A stretch of DNA of 64,000 nucleotides from Aselliscus stoliczkanus (GCA_033961575.1 CM066731.1:134223001-134287000); one strand, 5' to 3'; positions 22,297 to 33,829 are shown, counted from the first letter of the stretch. The notes: generated by a model not told the origin, from the letters alone. Program-made: numbers and translations.

Positions 22297-23462
22297 TGCG
22301 GGGGACCAGCCTCAGCGGAGTCCAGGGGTTCCCTTGGGTGGGACGGAGTCGGCGAGGAAAAAAAAGAAAAGAAAGAGAAAGAAAGAAGGAGAGCAGAGAC
22401 ACCGGAAAGAGTTTCTCAGGAGTGTCACACTTTAATGAAATAACATGTCCGTTTTATAGGGACTCATGTACATGGGTTTGGTGGTTTGTAGTTTCCAAGA
22501 TTTTCAGTCTTTTCTCCTCTGCAATTGCTCTCTCCAGGGTGTACTGTGACTTACTCTTCCATCAAAGGATTACCTTGTCTTTATTATGATTATTACCATG
22601 AAACCCAGACTTAGTTTCTGTATATCACCTAAAGAATGTTTATCATGACTATCTTATGTTAAGGATTGACATGTTTTTACATATTGCCTAAAGAATGTTT
22701 ACTATAGCTACCTTGACTATCTAGAAATTATCTTAAATCCTAGCAGTTAAACACAATCATAAATCTCACAGTATACTTGAGCTATACTAAAAGACTAGGG
22801 GTGGCTGTGTTTAGGGTAAAAGCATCTAAAATCTATTCCTATGTAAATACAATACCTAGCAACCAAAAGGGTCTCACACCTCTCTTATCCTACAGAGGGC
22901 TGCATTCGTTTCTCAGTCAAAGCTTCAGTATCCGTTGCTGCAACAAGGCACTGGGCAAAGGAATTCACACAAGGCTAATTAACAAACCCATGGTCAGCGG
23001 ATGTCTTTGAGCTGCCTCTTACCCAGAACTCTCATGGCCTGGAGACTTTTAATCTTCAAGGAGACTATTCACAGCAGGGCCCTTAGGCAAATGCATCAGC
23101 TTCTCACAGGCCTGAGTTTTCTGCCTGAGTTTGTCAGAGGCCTGTGCCTCAGTTTCCAAGGGGCTTGAGTCCCCAATATCTCAGTTCAGGGGTCACCACG
23201 GAACTACCGCCTGGCTTAGGTTGTCTCCCCTCTTTTCTAGGAGATCTTACCCATCTTTGGCTGTGTAGTTAGCTCACTGGGGTATCACAGAAACTTGCCA
23301 CAAATGCAGTGAGTATACTGTCTCCTATAGGAGGAAGGGCACATGGGTTCATAGAGGCAGGAGATATTACATGACCAACCATAAGGCAGCATCCCTAATA
23401 TCCAGTGCTGAGCAGGGCAATGTGGCCTTGTCAGACACTGAGAGGCTGTCGGCTTCCCACCA
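22297..23462 (-). mobile_element. solo ERV2-like (betaretrovirus-like) LTR
   Basis: Read on the minus strand, the U3 begins near 23462 with tggtgggaagcc. A TATA-like tataaaacgg lies at about 22455-22464. An ATTAAA polyadenylation signal lies at about 22431-22436 and a pyrimidine-rich U5 follows. The end is ctggtcccccgca, a 3' end typical of betaretrovirus-like LTRs. No gag, pol or env follows on either side, so it is a solo LTR left by recombination. 'acctgc' before and 'cctgtt' after are only partly matching flanks, so the boundaries are approximate by a few bases. It could act as a promoter directed to the left. Confidence 0.7.
22425..22470 (-). promoter_or_regulatory. LTR core promoter and polyadenylation signal
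   Basis: TATA-like tataaaacgg (reverse of ccgttttata at 22450-22459) lies about 20-30 bases upstream of ATTAAA (reverse of tttaat at 22431-22436), as in compact retroviral LTRs with short R regions. The sequence supports the motifs but not their activity. Confidence 0.5.
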
Positions 23463-23810
23463 CCTGTTATTCAGGAAAAGGGTTGGGGAGGGCATGTGAG
23501 TAAACAGAAACCATTTATAGACCAAAAAACCATCACCTTTCATCTGTACATGTGTGTGGTTATCAATTTTCTCAGGCCCTCTATATATTCATTATTGGAG
23601 ATTTTGGTATGGGAGAAAGTGTGGCTTTTGTATTTGGTAAATAACCTTTATCATAGCTTGTATTTTCTTTAGTGCTCAATTTAAGTAGTTTACAAATTTA
23701 ATAACCTAAACTTTCTCCTAAACTAAAACTAAAAACAGTTTATAATCTGCTATATCCAAATATATATATATATAATCTCCATGGGTATACTGGATATATA
23801 TTGGACATAT
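23463..23810. other. unannotated sequence right of the LTR
   Basis: No gene or family seen. AT-rich from 23620 and merging into TA repeats at 23760. Confidence 0.45.
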
Positions 23811-23811
23811 T

Positions 23812-23813
<2 letters not shown>

Positions 23814-23857
<44 letters not shown>
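23814..23857. repeat. (TA)n microsatellite
   Basis: About 22 TA units. A second short TA run lies at 23760-23774. Confidence 0.95.
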
Positions 23858-23859
<2 letters not shown>

Positions 23860-24290
23860 TAATTGATATATGATTGACATACAAATAACTACATATATTT
23901 AATGTATACCATTTGATGAGTCCGGACATAAGCAAACATCATCATATCAAATCCACAATCAAGGTAACAGATGTATTCCAGTATCTCCCAAAGTCTTCTT
24001 GTGTTCCTTTGTTCTTTTAAAATATTTCAGTAAGAACACTTATATTAGATATACTCTTAACAAATTTTTGAAGTGCACCATACTTTATTGTTAAGCATAG
24101 GTACTATGTTATACAGCAGTTCTCTAGAATTTACTCATCTTGCATAACTGAAATGTTGTATCCACTGAATAATAAAACTCCATTTTCCCCACCCCCAGCT
24201 GCTGGCAGACAATATTCTACTCTCTGCTTGTATGGATTTAACTATTTTAGATACCTTATATAGGTGGAATCATGTTTAATGCTCAATTAA
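23858..24290 (-). mobile_element. old L1 3'UTR fragment
   Basis: 'ttaattgatatatgattgac', 'atgtataccatttgatgagt', 'tattgttaagcataggtact' and 'cagcagttctctagaattta' follow the order of a reverse-strand mammalian L1 3'UTR (L1M-type). Confidence 0.65.
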
Positions 24291-26030
24291 TTTTCAGTTT
24301 AATGAGTAAATTTTCCTAAACATCTAGCAATGTTTACAAACCTGATTTTATCAGCTCCTAAGATATATCAAATTGCATCTGAAATTTAATCCATTTCTCT
24401 CAACCATTTGAAATAACTAAGTCCAAATGTAGCCAGCTTCCTAATGTTTGAAAACTCTTTTTCATCTACTAAATCAGACTAATTTTTAAAAGTCCCCTTA
24501 AGTGTTTCAAACAAACATACCAATAAGCACAACGATTTTAAATTTGTCACTAAATCTGTTAAACAGGATTCAAAGAAATCTATTAATGTTATAGATTTTG
24601 ATTAGAGGAATGCCCCCACACAAACGCTCACCTGCACACACATGCATAAATATGGATAACTATAGGTATGGGGTACAACATTAAGAATAAATATATAAGC
24701 TACCGATCTACCCATAGACACCTCTCACTTTCTCTCTTTCCCACATCCACTCAGTCTTATATCACATTCAAACTATCCATACATGCCCATATGAAGACCC
24801 ATACATCCAAAAGCACACACTCACATGTACATATACATATATAAATAGAATTAGAATGCACATATAAATACTACTGGAATAATATCAACACTAAAATAAT
24901 CTTTCCATATTAGTATATTCTGATGTTTTAAATATATTTGATATAATAAATATCAAAATACTTATCACAATCGAATTGCTACATTCAGTATTGCAATATG
25001 AAAACTCACATGAATTCTTGAGGGATTGGCAACTATATAGCATAACTGTTCTGTTTTGTTTAAAATACATCATCTCTTAGGTGAAGATTGCCTCCAGATC
25101 TTTAAGGAGTCACTGTTAGTCCTTAAGGTGAACATCATGAAGAATAGAATATTTTTGTATAACATGTTTCCTTAGACGTTATCATCACCTATCAGGCATT
25201 TTTTATAATTATTTTAGGTTCTGCTTCTTTTAATCTGGCTATCAGAGTTTTTGCTGCTAACTTTGAACAAGCTTATTATTAAATAATGGAGTTGGAAACA
25301 AATAGTTCAAAAAGACCATTATGAAATATCACCTGAGTTGTATACTCAGCAACAATGGGATTTGCAAAATGAAGCAAACAAAAAATCTAACTCATCAGTT
25401 AAGGTTAGATTTTTAGAACAGAAGAGATAGTGTTATATAGTACATAGTGTATTCATTTCTCAGAATAAAAATCTCCTGCTAGTTATCTTCTGAATAAAAA
25501 GTTGTTTGTGGTTCTGGATATATATAAACATAAAATTTTAATGCTTTAAAATATATGTAGATTTAAGAAATTGATCTTAAAAAGAAAGTGTATTTCAATA
25601 TACTTTAATATTAATGTTGAAATATGTTATAACTCATAAACAAGTTCATTTTTGGTTTCAGGATGAATTCATAATTAGACCAACCATGGTTTGAACATAG
25701 TTTATGTTTGCAACCAAGAAAGTGAAATTTTGTGTAATTAAATCATAAATTTTACCCATTATACCTGGACTTTATGTCTCTATCTTTTCTAACAACCTTA
25801 ATTGCATCCTGTATTATTTTTATAAAATAGATTTGTTTTATAGATTTATTGCACAATTATTTCATAACAATATGAGGACGTAGATATCACATTCATTTTA
25901 TAAGCATATTTTTCTTTTCATTGTGTTTTATAGTTGTGTAGGGAACTGTAGTTCTGTATTTTGTATTTTATTTGATTATTACACACTATATTAATTTATT
26001 TCAAATTTAAAAAAAATAAAATAAAAACAA
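24291..26030. other. unannotated AT-rich sequence
   Basis: Very AT-rich and no recognisable gene or repeat. An A-rich segment ends at about 26040. Confidence 0.45.
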
Positions 26031-26039
26031 AAAGAAAAC

Positions 26040-26446
26040 AGTAGTAGTCCACAGTGAAGAAACTTTATTTCCAAGTTTTCGGTAGATGTGGAGATAGATG
26101 TAGCCCACATCTCCCACCAGGAAGGCTTACTGCCTCACAATGGAGAGGAGGATCAGCAGACAGCCTCTAGCTGGTACTGCAGAGCCTGACTCAGCCCCAG
26201 AGAGCTGGCCTCCCCCAGCTTCACACACTTTCCAAGGAATCTTGTGTCCAGAGACTGAGAGAGATGAGGAGACAGGAGCCTGATTCTTTTGGCCCAGCAG
26301 GGTATCATCTGATGGACAATACTAGCCTGAGAGCTCCCTGCCAGGTTGACCACTGCTCTTCTTGAGCCTGCATTACAGTTTGAGTATTCTTCTACTCGAC
26401 CATATGACCAACAGCAGCAGCAACTGGGATATTTTTTAAAATGCAA
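26040..26446 (-). other. mRNA-3'-end-like block, unidentified
   Basis: On the minus strand, an open frame of 97 codons (26446-26153) includes CWAKRIRLLSPHLSQSLDTR and ends with LEAVC. About 85 bases further on is AATAAA (reverse of tttatt at 26065-26070). This resembles the 3' end of a transcript or an old retrocopy without its poly(A). I recognise no protein. The frame may be chance, because the block runs into a MER5-like repeat at its upstream end. Confidence 0.2.
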
Positions 26447-26553
26447 ACTCTCTGCCTATCTCAGAACTACTGAACCAGATATCCTGGGAGTGGGGACTAG
26501 CAATTTCTGGGTGAAATTGATGGATGCTGAAATCGGAGAACCACTCTCAATCC
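26428..26553 (+). mobile_element. MER5-like hAT fossil (partial)
   Basis: 'attttttaaaatgcaaactc...tcagaactactgaaccagat...gagtggggactagcaatt...gagaaccact' follows the MER5A/B right half, ending in the conserved gagaaccactc terminus. Confidence 0.7.
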
Positions 26554-26599
26554 TTCTTCTCCCTCCCCATTACTTACATTAATGTTTAATAAAATATCT

Positions 26600-27430
26600 T
26601 GCAGCCCAGTTCTTTCTCAGCACCTGCTGATTGGGACCCTGACCTGTGCCAACTTCATTGTACCAGTATCTTAATATCAACCTGAAAATAAATATGTGTG
26701 ACAGAAAGTTCTTAGAAAAAGAACTCACAGAACTTCATATGTTGTCAGCTCTTTAATAACCTAAAAGCATTACCACATTCTTCTAGGGAGCACTTACTTA
26801 CCTGGAGTCTCTTAGTTTCAAGCTTACCCCTATATCCTCTTAGTGGTGCTGTGGATGGAAATTTATAAACTATATTGAGCCAACTCCTTCACCAACTGAG
26901 AGTTCATCTCTTCTGGTGGTAGTCACTGGAGGAAGATTAGAACGCTGAAAGTGAGAAGAGCTTCCAGCTCCCTGGTCCGGTTCATCTGTCTCTGGTTAGG
27001 ACAGCTAAGCTCAGAACCCATCTCCTTTTGACACACCTAGCTGCACTCTGGGATATGAATCACAGCCCCGAAACATGCACTCAGGAGTTAGAGTTTCAGA
27101 ATCACCAAGCTGCATCCACCTCTCTTTCGCACTCTGAACACCATCAAACCACAGCCCCACCTCAGAGGTGTGAACACCAGCTGCAAGATGTCCCCTCCAC
27201 TAGGTTCAGGTAAGGACACCTCTTCCCATTGATTTTCCTGTGTGAAGGGTGGTGGGAGCTTTATACAGCTTTGTTTCCTTGGGTTCCACTGGTAACCCTT
27301 TTATTCTCTTTTTTAACTACATTTATGAAAACAACTGCCTGTATTAAATCTCTGTTTTGTTTTATTGATTGAACCCCCAGGATGTTGTCTCTGAACTGTG
27401 GGTAGAGTGGCCTAACTCTTTATACATCAA
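26600..27430 (+). repeat. LTR-like sequence, family unresolved
   Basis: The end part 'gcctgtattaaatctctgtt...ttgattgaacccccaggatg' resembles the polyadenylation region and end of an old retroviral LTR. The upstream part (26900-27200) has similar base composition. I could not fix the TG...CA ends or name the family. 27431-27845 shows nothing recognisable. Confidence 0.35.
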
Positions 27431-27845
27431 GAACCTTTAGTGTATAAATATAAACATTGTGAAGACACTATGTGAAAAGATGCTACAGCATGAGAGCCTA
27501 AGCCAAGCCTCATGGAAATTCCTATATAGGAAAGGCAATAAAAAGAAATTGCTTAACAAAATCATGATGTTTTAAGTAATGGTCTTCTTTTCACAGTGCA
27601 TACATATACAAAACAAGAGCTAGGAAGTATGAAAAAAGGTAACTTCCCTACGTCTAATGAGAATCTGCTAAACTATAACTTAAAAGATACATTGAGGACA
27701 TTTTCCATGTATTTGAAGTTTGTGATTTGTCCCTTAAGACATGAAGTATAAGATCTTTGTAAAAACCTTGACATTGGGGGGCAATATTTAACTCAGTATT
27801 ATGGATAATTCTAGATCACTACTGGTATGCCTTTATACAAAACTA

Positions 27846-28020
27846 TGTCAGAGTGCAGCCTTGAAGATTCCCCCCACCCTTTTCCTCCTACATTCCCCAC
27901 CCCAGTGATCCCTGCCTGCTGGTATGCAAACCCTTGTGTAATAGCCTGTACCCTTGAATGTGGGCTGGACTTATTGACTCATTTCTAACGAATACAATAT
28001 AGCATAAATGAAGAGATGTC
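27846..28020 (+). mobile_element. MaLR-type LTR, left part (split by insertion)
   Basis: 'ggtatgcaaacccttgtgta', 'tgtgggctggacttattgac' and 'aacgaatacaatatagcata' match two other copies in the window (38219-38535 and 60538-61128). The LTR breaks at the composite insertion and resumes at 33934. Its end at 28006-28020 is the left copy of the target site duplication. Confidence 0.75.
28006..28020. repeat. left target site duplication of the composite element
   Basis: aaatgaagagatgtc here and aaacgaagagatgtc at 33919-33933 agree at 14 of 15 bases. Confidence 0.85.
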
Positions 28021-28304
28021 GGCTGGTGGGCTCGGTGTGGGGCCGGGGGTTCTCTCCCCCAGCGGGAGAAGCCTCCCCACAAAGCTGCAGCGTCCCTCAC
28101 GGGGCTCGAACTTTCTCATCTGTGCCCCTCTTGGAGGACTTGACGTGGCCTCCTCTTTGGGTCCTTCGTTTGGAGGTTCTGTTCATCTAGTGTTCGGGGT
28201 ACTTCTGAGGTTGAATGTTGTGTAAAATATTTCTCATTTTGGTGTGATCCGGGGAGGCAGTTCGGGGAGCGTCTGTCTGTTCCACTATCTTACCGGAACA
28301 CCTG
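28021..28304 (+). other. GC-rich leader of the composite (possible first exon)
   Basis: GC-rich start (ggctggtgggctcggtgtgg) rising out of AT-rich flanks, with CpGs. The last bases 'accggaacacctg' join directly to tctgggcc at 28305. No counterpart occurs before the other two units. It may be a first exon or a captured 5' end. Short open frames at 28008-28225 are not convincing. Confidence 0.5.
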
Positions 28305-30188
28305 TCTGGGCCTTCTTACTGACACCCTCAGTGGCAGACCCTGTTCAACAGGTCCTTCTCCACGAATCCTCATTAGAAATCAACACTGACAACATCTACA
28401 TGTTGGACTTACAGATCTGTGGAGCAATAGCTTCCTGCTGTTTAAGCCACCCATGGATAACATTTTACTATTTTCGGCAGTCAAACCCAACAGCAGGTAA
28501 CATTTTTGTTATGAAAGCCTGATTATGCTAACACATTTCTAGTCATGGTAATGCAATCAAGACGACAACGAGATACTGTGTCACACCCACAAGTAAGGCT
28601 AGGATCAACAAAAACAGAAATAGCCAAGTGTTAATGAGGCAGAGAGCTGGAGGGACTGGAACACTCATACATCGCAGGTGGAAAGGCAAAGTGGTATAGC
28701 TTACAGTGGAAAATGTGTTGCCTTTCTGCAGTAAGTTGAACATTTCAATAACTTGCGACCATAGATACATACCAGAGAACTGAAAACAGGTATTCAGAAA
28801 CTGGAACGAAAAAGCTCACAGCAATACTACGTCCAATAGCCAAAAGGGAGAAGCCCAAATTCCCTTTAACTGATGGATGCATGAAAACATGCTGTGTATT
28901 GACCAAATGAAACAATATTCAGTCATAAAAATGAAGTACTCATACTGGCTAAAACATTGGAGAATCTTCAAAACAATGCAGTGAAAGAAGCTAGCCATAA
29001 ATGGCCACAAATGATGTGACTCGGATTGCATGACACATCCAATATATAGGAAAATCCATATGGACAAAGAGCAGGTGAGTGTTAGCCAAGCCTCGTGCGA
29101 TTGGAGAACGGAAATCGATAGCTTGATGGTATGGGGTTTCCTTTGGAGGGTTTGCAGTCAGAGCATATTTGATAGACAAGATTGATGATTACAAACTGTT
29201 GTAAGGTAAGGGTCTCTGCATTTCACATTGCATTTGTTCACATGGCACAATGGGTTCTGTGTATTTAACAAAGACAATGTTAGAATTGTTCTACGTAGAA
29301 CCTGTGAGATAGAAAAGAAGCCCACTAAATTCTGAAAGCACTCCCTCCGAGACCCTTTTGACTGCATGGGATCGCTTCTTCATTTGAAAGTCATTATCCA
29401 CTGCACCTCAAGTTTTAGCCAAAGGGAAACGGGCACATCTCTGAGAGACATATGGCAGTGGCTTTTGTCTAATGGAGTATTCTGTACTTTAATAAGGAGA
29501 CATTAAGACTGCAAAGACATTTTAACAGATTTCATTCAATCTGAATTGAAGGGGACAGAGACATTCTAAACTAGAAAGCGGTTTCTTGACCCAATCTTCT
29601 TTGGGTCTACACAGGTGCAAGTTGGAATATTTCTTGTAAAAAGAGGGATTGGTCAAAGGGCAGAGGCAAGAACTGCAGTCTTTCCAGGAAGCATGAGTGG
29701 GTGACACTGAAGGACCTTCAGTCTGAACCAGGCTGGAACTCAGATTGCAATGGGCCTGCTGTGCTTCTCTCACTCTCTCCCCTTTAGAGTTTAGCATTGC
29801 CTCCCAGGGTCCTATCAGTTTCTTCTGTTCCATTGTGGGCATGTGGGTTGTGTTTCTTTCATGCTCACATTTGTCACATTTCAAAAAGTACCCGCAATTT
29901 TCACTCCTTTCGTGCGATATTTTAATTTGTGACTCCAGAACATATTGTGCTGTCAAACTCTACGCTACATACCCCAATAGCTGTTGGCAGTGCATGGCTT
30001 CCCCTTAGCTGTGGGCATTCTGCTCTGAGCAGTAGATTGAGTAGACCCATACAATGAACTCTGCAGGATTCTGAGCCAAGGCTTTACAAAAGTGGCACTT
30101 CACTTTGCTCACCAATGGGGCCATGTGGAAGGCCTGATCTATATTAAAGTCCGTCCACCTCTCTGAAAACACCCAGCTGGGAGAACAT

Positions 30189-30452
30189 TCATAGGGTTGT
30201 GTGCATGCAAGCCCCCGGTGAGCTCACCCTGCCCATCAGATCTGTAGGAGGTCCAGACATATGAGTGACCTGCAGCTGTGTCCTGAAAATCCCCATGATC
30301 CCGATCACCACATGCGGTTCACTGACCAGAGTCCTGATGCCCACCCTTGTGAGGTATAGAAGTGGATATTGTTCTACATCACTAACAAAAATGTCAAGCC
30401 TCTTTCTGCTTGATTGCTCGTGCTCGCCTTCAGAACTCCATCTGGGGCACAC
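30189..30452 (-). other. 87-codon open frame in the tandem unit, unidentified
   Basis: The minus-strand frame contains RLDIFVSDVEQYPLLYLTRV and VIGIMGIFRTQLQVTHMSGP. It reads like protein-derived sequence more than most frames here. The equivalent part of unit B (about 31955-32105) keeps similar DNA, but the frame is not maintained in full. No family is recognised. It could be a captured gene fragment or chance. Confidence 0.2.
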
Positions 30453-30689
30453 GATCCTTGAACAGAGCAGATCCGCCAGACAATGCTTTTAGACGCAACT
30501 TCAGTGTGATCCTAGGCGACTCATGTTCCTTGGCCACAAATGTGTGTCTTCAGAGTGAGGCTTCTGGTTCCACAGAACAGAGAGTGTGCTCAGATGGAGG
30601 CCACAGCTGGGAGGGAAAGGCTCTCATTGGACATGTCTCTGGGGCAGGTAGTTTGGCTAGGCATGTCTGTAATTCGGCCAACTGCAGTT

Positions 30690-30843
30690 CTGACTGATGA
30701 TGTCACAGATGACCCATTGTGACGCAGGGGGAGGCTCAGCTGCGATTGGCTAGGTGGGTCCCAGATGGAGATAACAGACCCAGTGCCCGGAAGACACCAG
30801 GTGGTACGTCTGTGCGGAGTGTGGGTTCTCTGGTTCTTCTAAG
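30690..30843 (+). promoter_or_regulatory. promoter-like block at the end of unit A
   Basis: A CRE-like tgatgtca (30698-30705) and a reverse CCAAT box attggct (30745-30751) lie about 40 bases apart, followed about 90 bases later by a pyrimidine-rich run ending in aag before unit B. The same arrangement recurs at 32391-32536. The motif pair is seen, but promoter activity is inferred. Confidence 0.35.
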
Positions 30844-32536
30844 TCTGGGCCTTTTACTGACAGCTTCAGTTGCAGACCCTGTTCATCAGGACCCTCTCCA
30901 TGGATCCTCATTAGAAATCAACACTGACGACATCTACATGTGGACTTACAGATCTGTGGAGCAATAGCTTCCTGCTGTTTAAGCCACCCATGGATAACAT
31001 TTTATTGTTTTCGGCAGTCAAACCCAACAGCAGGTAACATTTTGTTATGAAAGCCTGATTATGCTAACACATTTCTAGTCATGGTAATGCAATCAAGACG
31101 ACAACAAGATACTGTGTCACACCCACAAGTAAGGCTAGGATCAACAAAAACAGAAATAGCCAAGTGTTAATGAGGCAGAGAGCTGGAGGGACTGGAACAC
31201 TCATACATCGCAGGTGGAAAGGCAAAGTGGTATAGCTTACAGTGGAAAATGTGTTGCCTTTCTGCAGTAAGTTGAACATTTCAATAACTTGCGACCATAG
31301 ATACTTACCAGAGAACTGAAAACAGGTATTCAGAAACTGGAACGAAAAAGCTCACAGCAATACTATGTCCAATAGCCAAAAGGGAGAAGCCCAAATTCCC
31401 ATTAATTGATGAATGCATGAAAACATGCTGTGTATTGACCAAATGAAACAATATTCAGTCATAAAAATGAAGTACACATACTGGCTAAAACATTGGAGAA
31501 TCTTCAAAACAATGCAGTGAAAGAAGCTAGCCACAAATGTCCACAAATGATGTGACTTGGATTGCATGACACATCCAATATATAGGAAAATCCATATGGA
31601 CAAAGAGCAGGTGAGTGTTAGCCAAGCCTCGTGCGATTGGAGAACGGAAATCGATAGCTTGATGGTATGGGGTTTCCTTTGGAGGGTTTGCAGTCAGAGC
31701 ATATTTGACAGACAAGATTGATGATTACAAACTGTTGTGAGTAAGGTAAGGGTCTCTGCATTCCACGTTGCATTTGTTCACATGGCACAATGGATTCTGT
31801 GTATTTAACAAAGACAATGTTAGAATTGTTCTACGTAGAACCTGTGAGATAGAAAAGAAGCCCACTAAATTCTGAAAGCACTCCCTCCAAGACCCTTTTG
31901 ACTGCATGGGATCGCTTCTTCATTTGAAAGTCATTATCCACTGCACCTTATTATGACCTGCATCTGTTTCCTCAAAGTCCCCATGATCCCAATCACTATG
32001 TGCAGGTTAACTGACCAGATTCCTGATGCTCACCATTGTCAAGTATAGAAGTTGGTGTTGTTCCACATCAGTAACAAATATCTCAAGCCTCTTTCTGCTT
32101 GGTTTCTGTTGCTCGCCTTCAGACCTCATCCCTCTTGGGCACACCACCCTTTCAACACAGCAGATCCACCAGACAACGCTTTGGGATGCATCTTCATTGT
32201 GATCATAGGCGCCTCATGTTCCTTGGACAAAAGTGTGTGTCTTCAGAGTTAGGCTTCTGGTTCCACAGAGCAGAGAGTGTGCTCAGATAGAGGCCATGGC
32301 TGGCAGGGAAAGGCTATCGTTGGACATGTCTCTGGGGCAGGAAGTGGGGCTAAGCATGTCTGTGATTCAGCCAACAGCAGTTCTGACTGATGATGTCACA
32401 GATGACCCAATGTGAAGCAGGGGGAGCCTCAGCTGTGATTGGCTAGGTGGGTCCCAGATGGAGATTAAAGCCTCAGTGCCCGGAAGACACCAGGTGGTGA
32501 GTCTGTGCGGCGTGTGCCTTCTGTGGTTTTTCTCAG
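30844..32536 (+). repeat. tandem unit B (1,693 bp, internal deletion)
   Basis: Very close to unit A from 30844 to 31948, with only scattered single-base differences and a few small indels. It then jumps from 'cactgcacctta' to 'tgacctgcatctg', skipping what is 29410-30263 in A (about 850 bases, matching the 846-base length difference). The rest is a more diverged relative of A's end. Confidence 0.88.
32385..32536 (+). promoter_or_regulatory. promoter-like block at the end of unit B
   Basis: CRE-like tgatgtca at 32391-32398 and reverse CCAAT attggct at 32438-32444. It ends with 'ctgtggtttttctcag', a good acceptor-like sequence immediately before tctgggcc of unit C. Confidence 0.35.
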
Positions 32537-33822
32537 TCTGGGCCTTCTTATTGACACCCTCAGTTGCAGACCCTGTTCAGCAGGTCCCTCTCCAAGAATC
32601 CTCATTAGAAATCAATACTGACGACATCTACATGTTGGACTTACAGATGTGTGGAGCAATAATAGCTTCCTGCTATTTAAGCTACCAATGGATAACATTT
32701 TATTATGCAAGTCTGAATAGACTTTCTAGTCATGGAAATGCAACCCTGAACCACAATGAGATGCTCCATCACATCCTCAAAAATACTGAGGTTGACAGAA
32801 ACACAAAAAATCGAGTGTTAATGAGGATGTGATATGGAGGTACTTGAACGCGCATACATTGCTGGAGGAAATGTAAAATGGAAGAGCTACCATGGAACAT
32901 GTTTTTGCATTGCTCCTGTAAGTTTAACATAAATTTACTATGTAAATATACATATATTTATATATCCAAGAACGTAAAACAGGGAGTCAGAAACTTCTAC
33001 GCAAAAGCACACAGCACTACTGTGCAAGACAGTCAAAACTGAAATCCCCAAATCTCATTAACTGATGATTGAATAAGTAAGTGTGCTATAGCTATGAAAT
33101 TAAGTATTATTCTTTCATAACAATGAATGGTGTATTCATACTGTCTACCACATGGATGAATCTTGCAAACGTGGTCGGTGAAAGAAGCTAGCCACAAATG
33201 GCTCCATATGCTCTCACTCAATTCCATAACACACCCAATATTGTCAAATCCATAGACAGAAAGCAGGTTAGTGTTAGTCATGGCCTAGTGTAATTGGAGA
33301 ATGCAAAGTGATTACCAGACAGTATGGGACTGCCTTTGGATGATTTGGAATTTGAGCATATTCGATAGATGTGATTGATGATTGCAAAATGTGCAAATCA
33401 TCTTGAGCAAATTAAGTGTCTCTGCATCCACATTGCATTTGTTCACATTGCAAAATGAGTCCTGTCATTTAACCAAAAGAGTGTTGGAATTGTTCTAGGA
33501 GACACTCTGAGATAGACTAGAAACCCTCTAATATTCTAAAAGCACGTCTCCTGAGACCCTTTTGATTCCATGAGTTCGCTTCTTCATTTGAAATTCATTA
33601 TCCACTGCACCTCAAGTTTTGGCCAAAGGGAAAAGGGCACATCTCACATAGAAATATGGTGGTGGCTTTTGTCTCATGGAGCAGTCTCTGGTTTTATAAG
33701 AAGACACAAACATTGCAAAGAAATTGTAACATTACAATCCATCAGAATTGAAAGGAACATAGATATTATACAAAGGAAAGTGGTCTCTTGACACCCAATT
33801 TCTCTGGGCCTACGCAGGTGCA
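32537..33822 (+). repeat. tandem unit C (partial, diverged)
   Basis: Same order as the first 1.3 kb of unit A (MLT1-like end, L1 3' text, 'cattatccactgcacctcaa', 'cctacgcaggtgcaag') but clearly more diverged than A from B. It stops where a SINE fragment begins. Confidence 0.8.
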
Positions 33823-33829
33823 AGCATGG

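Larger units (their letters stand above)
28305..30843 (+). repeat. tandem unit A (2,539 bp, longest copy)
   Basis: It starts tctgggccttcttactgac. An MLT1-like LTR end (gcttcctgctgtttaagcc, about 28430) and L1 3' text (about 28540-29160: 'aatgcaatcaagacgacaac', 'cattggagaatcttcaaaac', 'gtatggggtttcctttggag') come first. Then follows a ~1.4-kb part with no repeat match, ending in a promoter-like block (30690-30843). The segment 29410-30263 is missing from unit B. Confidence 0.85.

Noticed and set aside
22227..22589. 120-codon open frame on + strand
   Set aside because: It lies across the reverse-strand LTR. Its Lys/Arg/Glu stretch comes from the purine-rich U5 region read in antisense.
22297..23462. 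Complete endogenous provirus
   Set aside because: Only one LTR is seen, with no gag, pol or env-like frame on either side.
29522..29956. 144-codon minus-strand frame in tandem unit A
   Set aside because: Absent from unit B through its deletion and not maintained in C. No protein family recognised.
28305..33822. CRISPR-like or satellite array
   Set aside because: The units are long (1.3-2.5 kb), only three, and made of LTR/L1 pieces. There is no repeat-spacer pattern.
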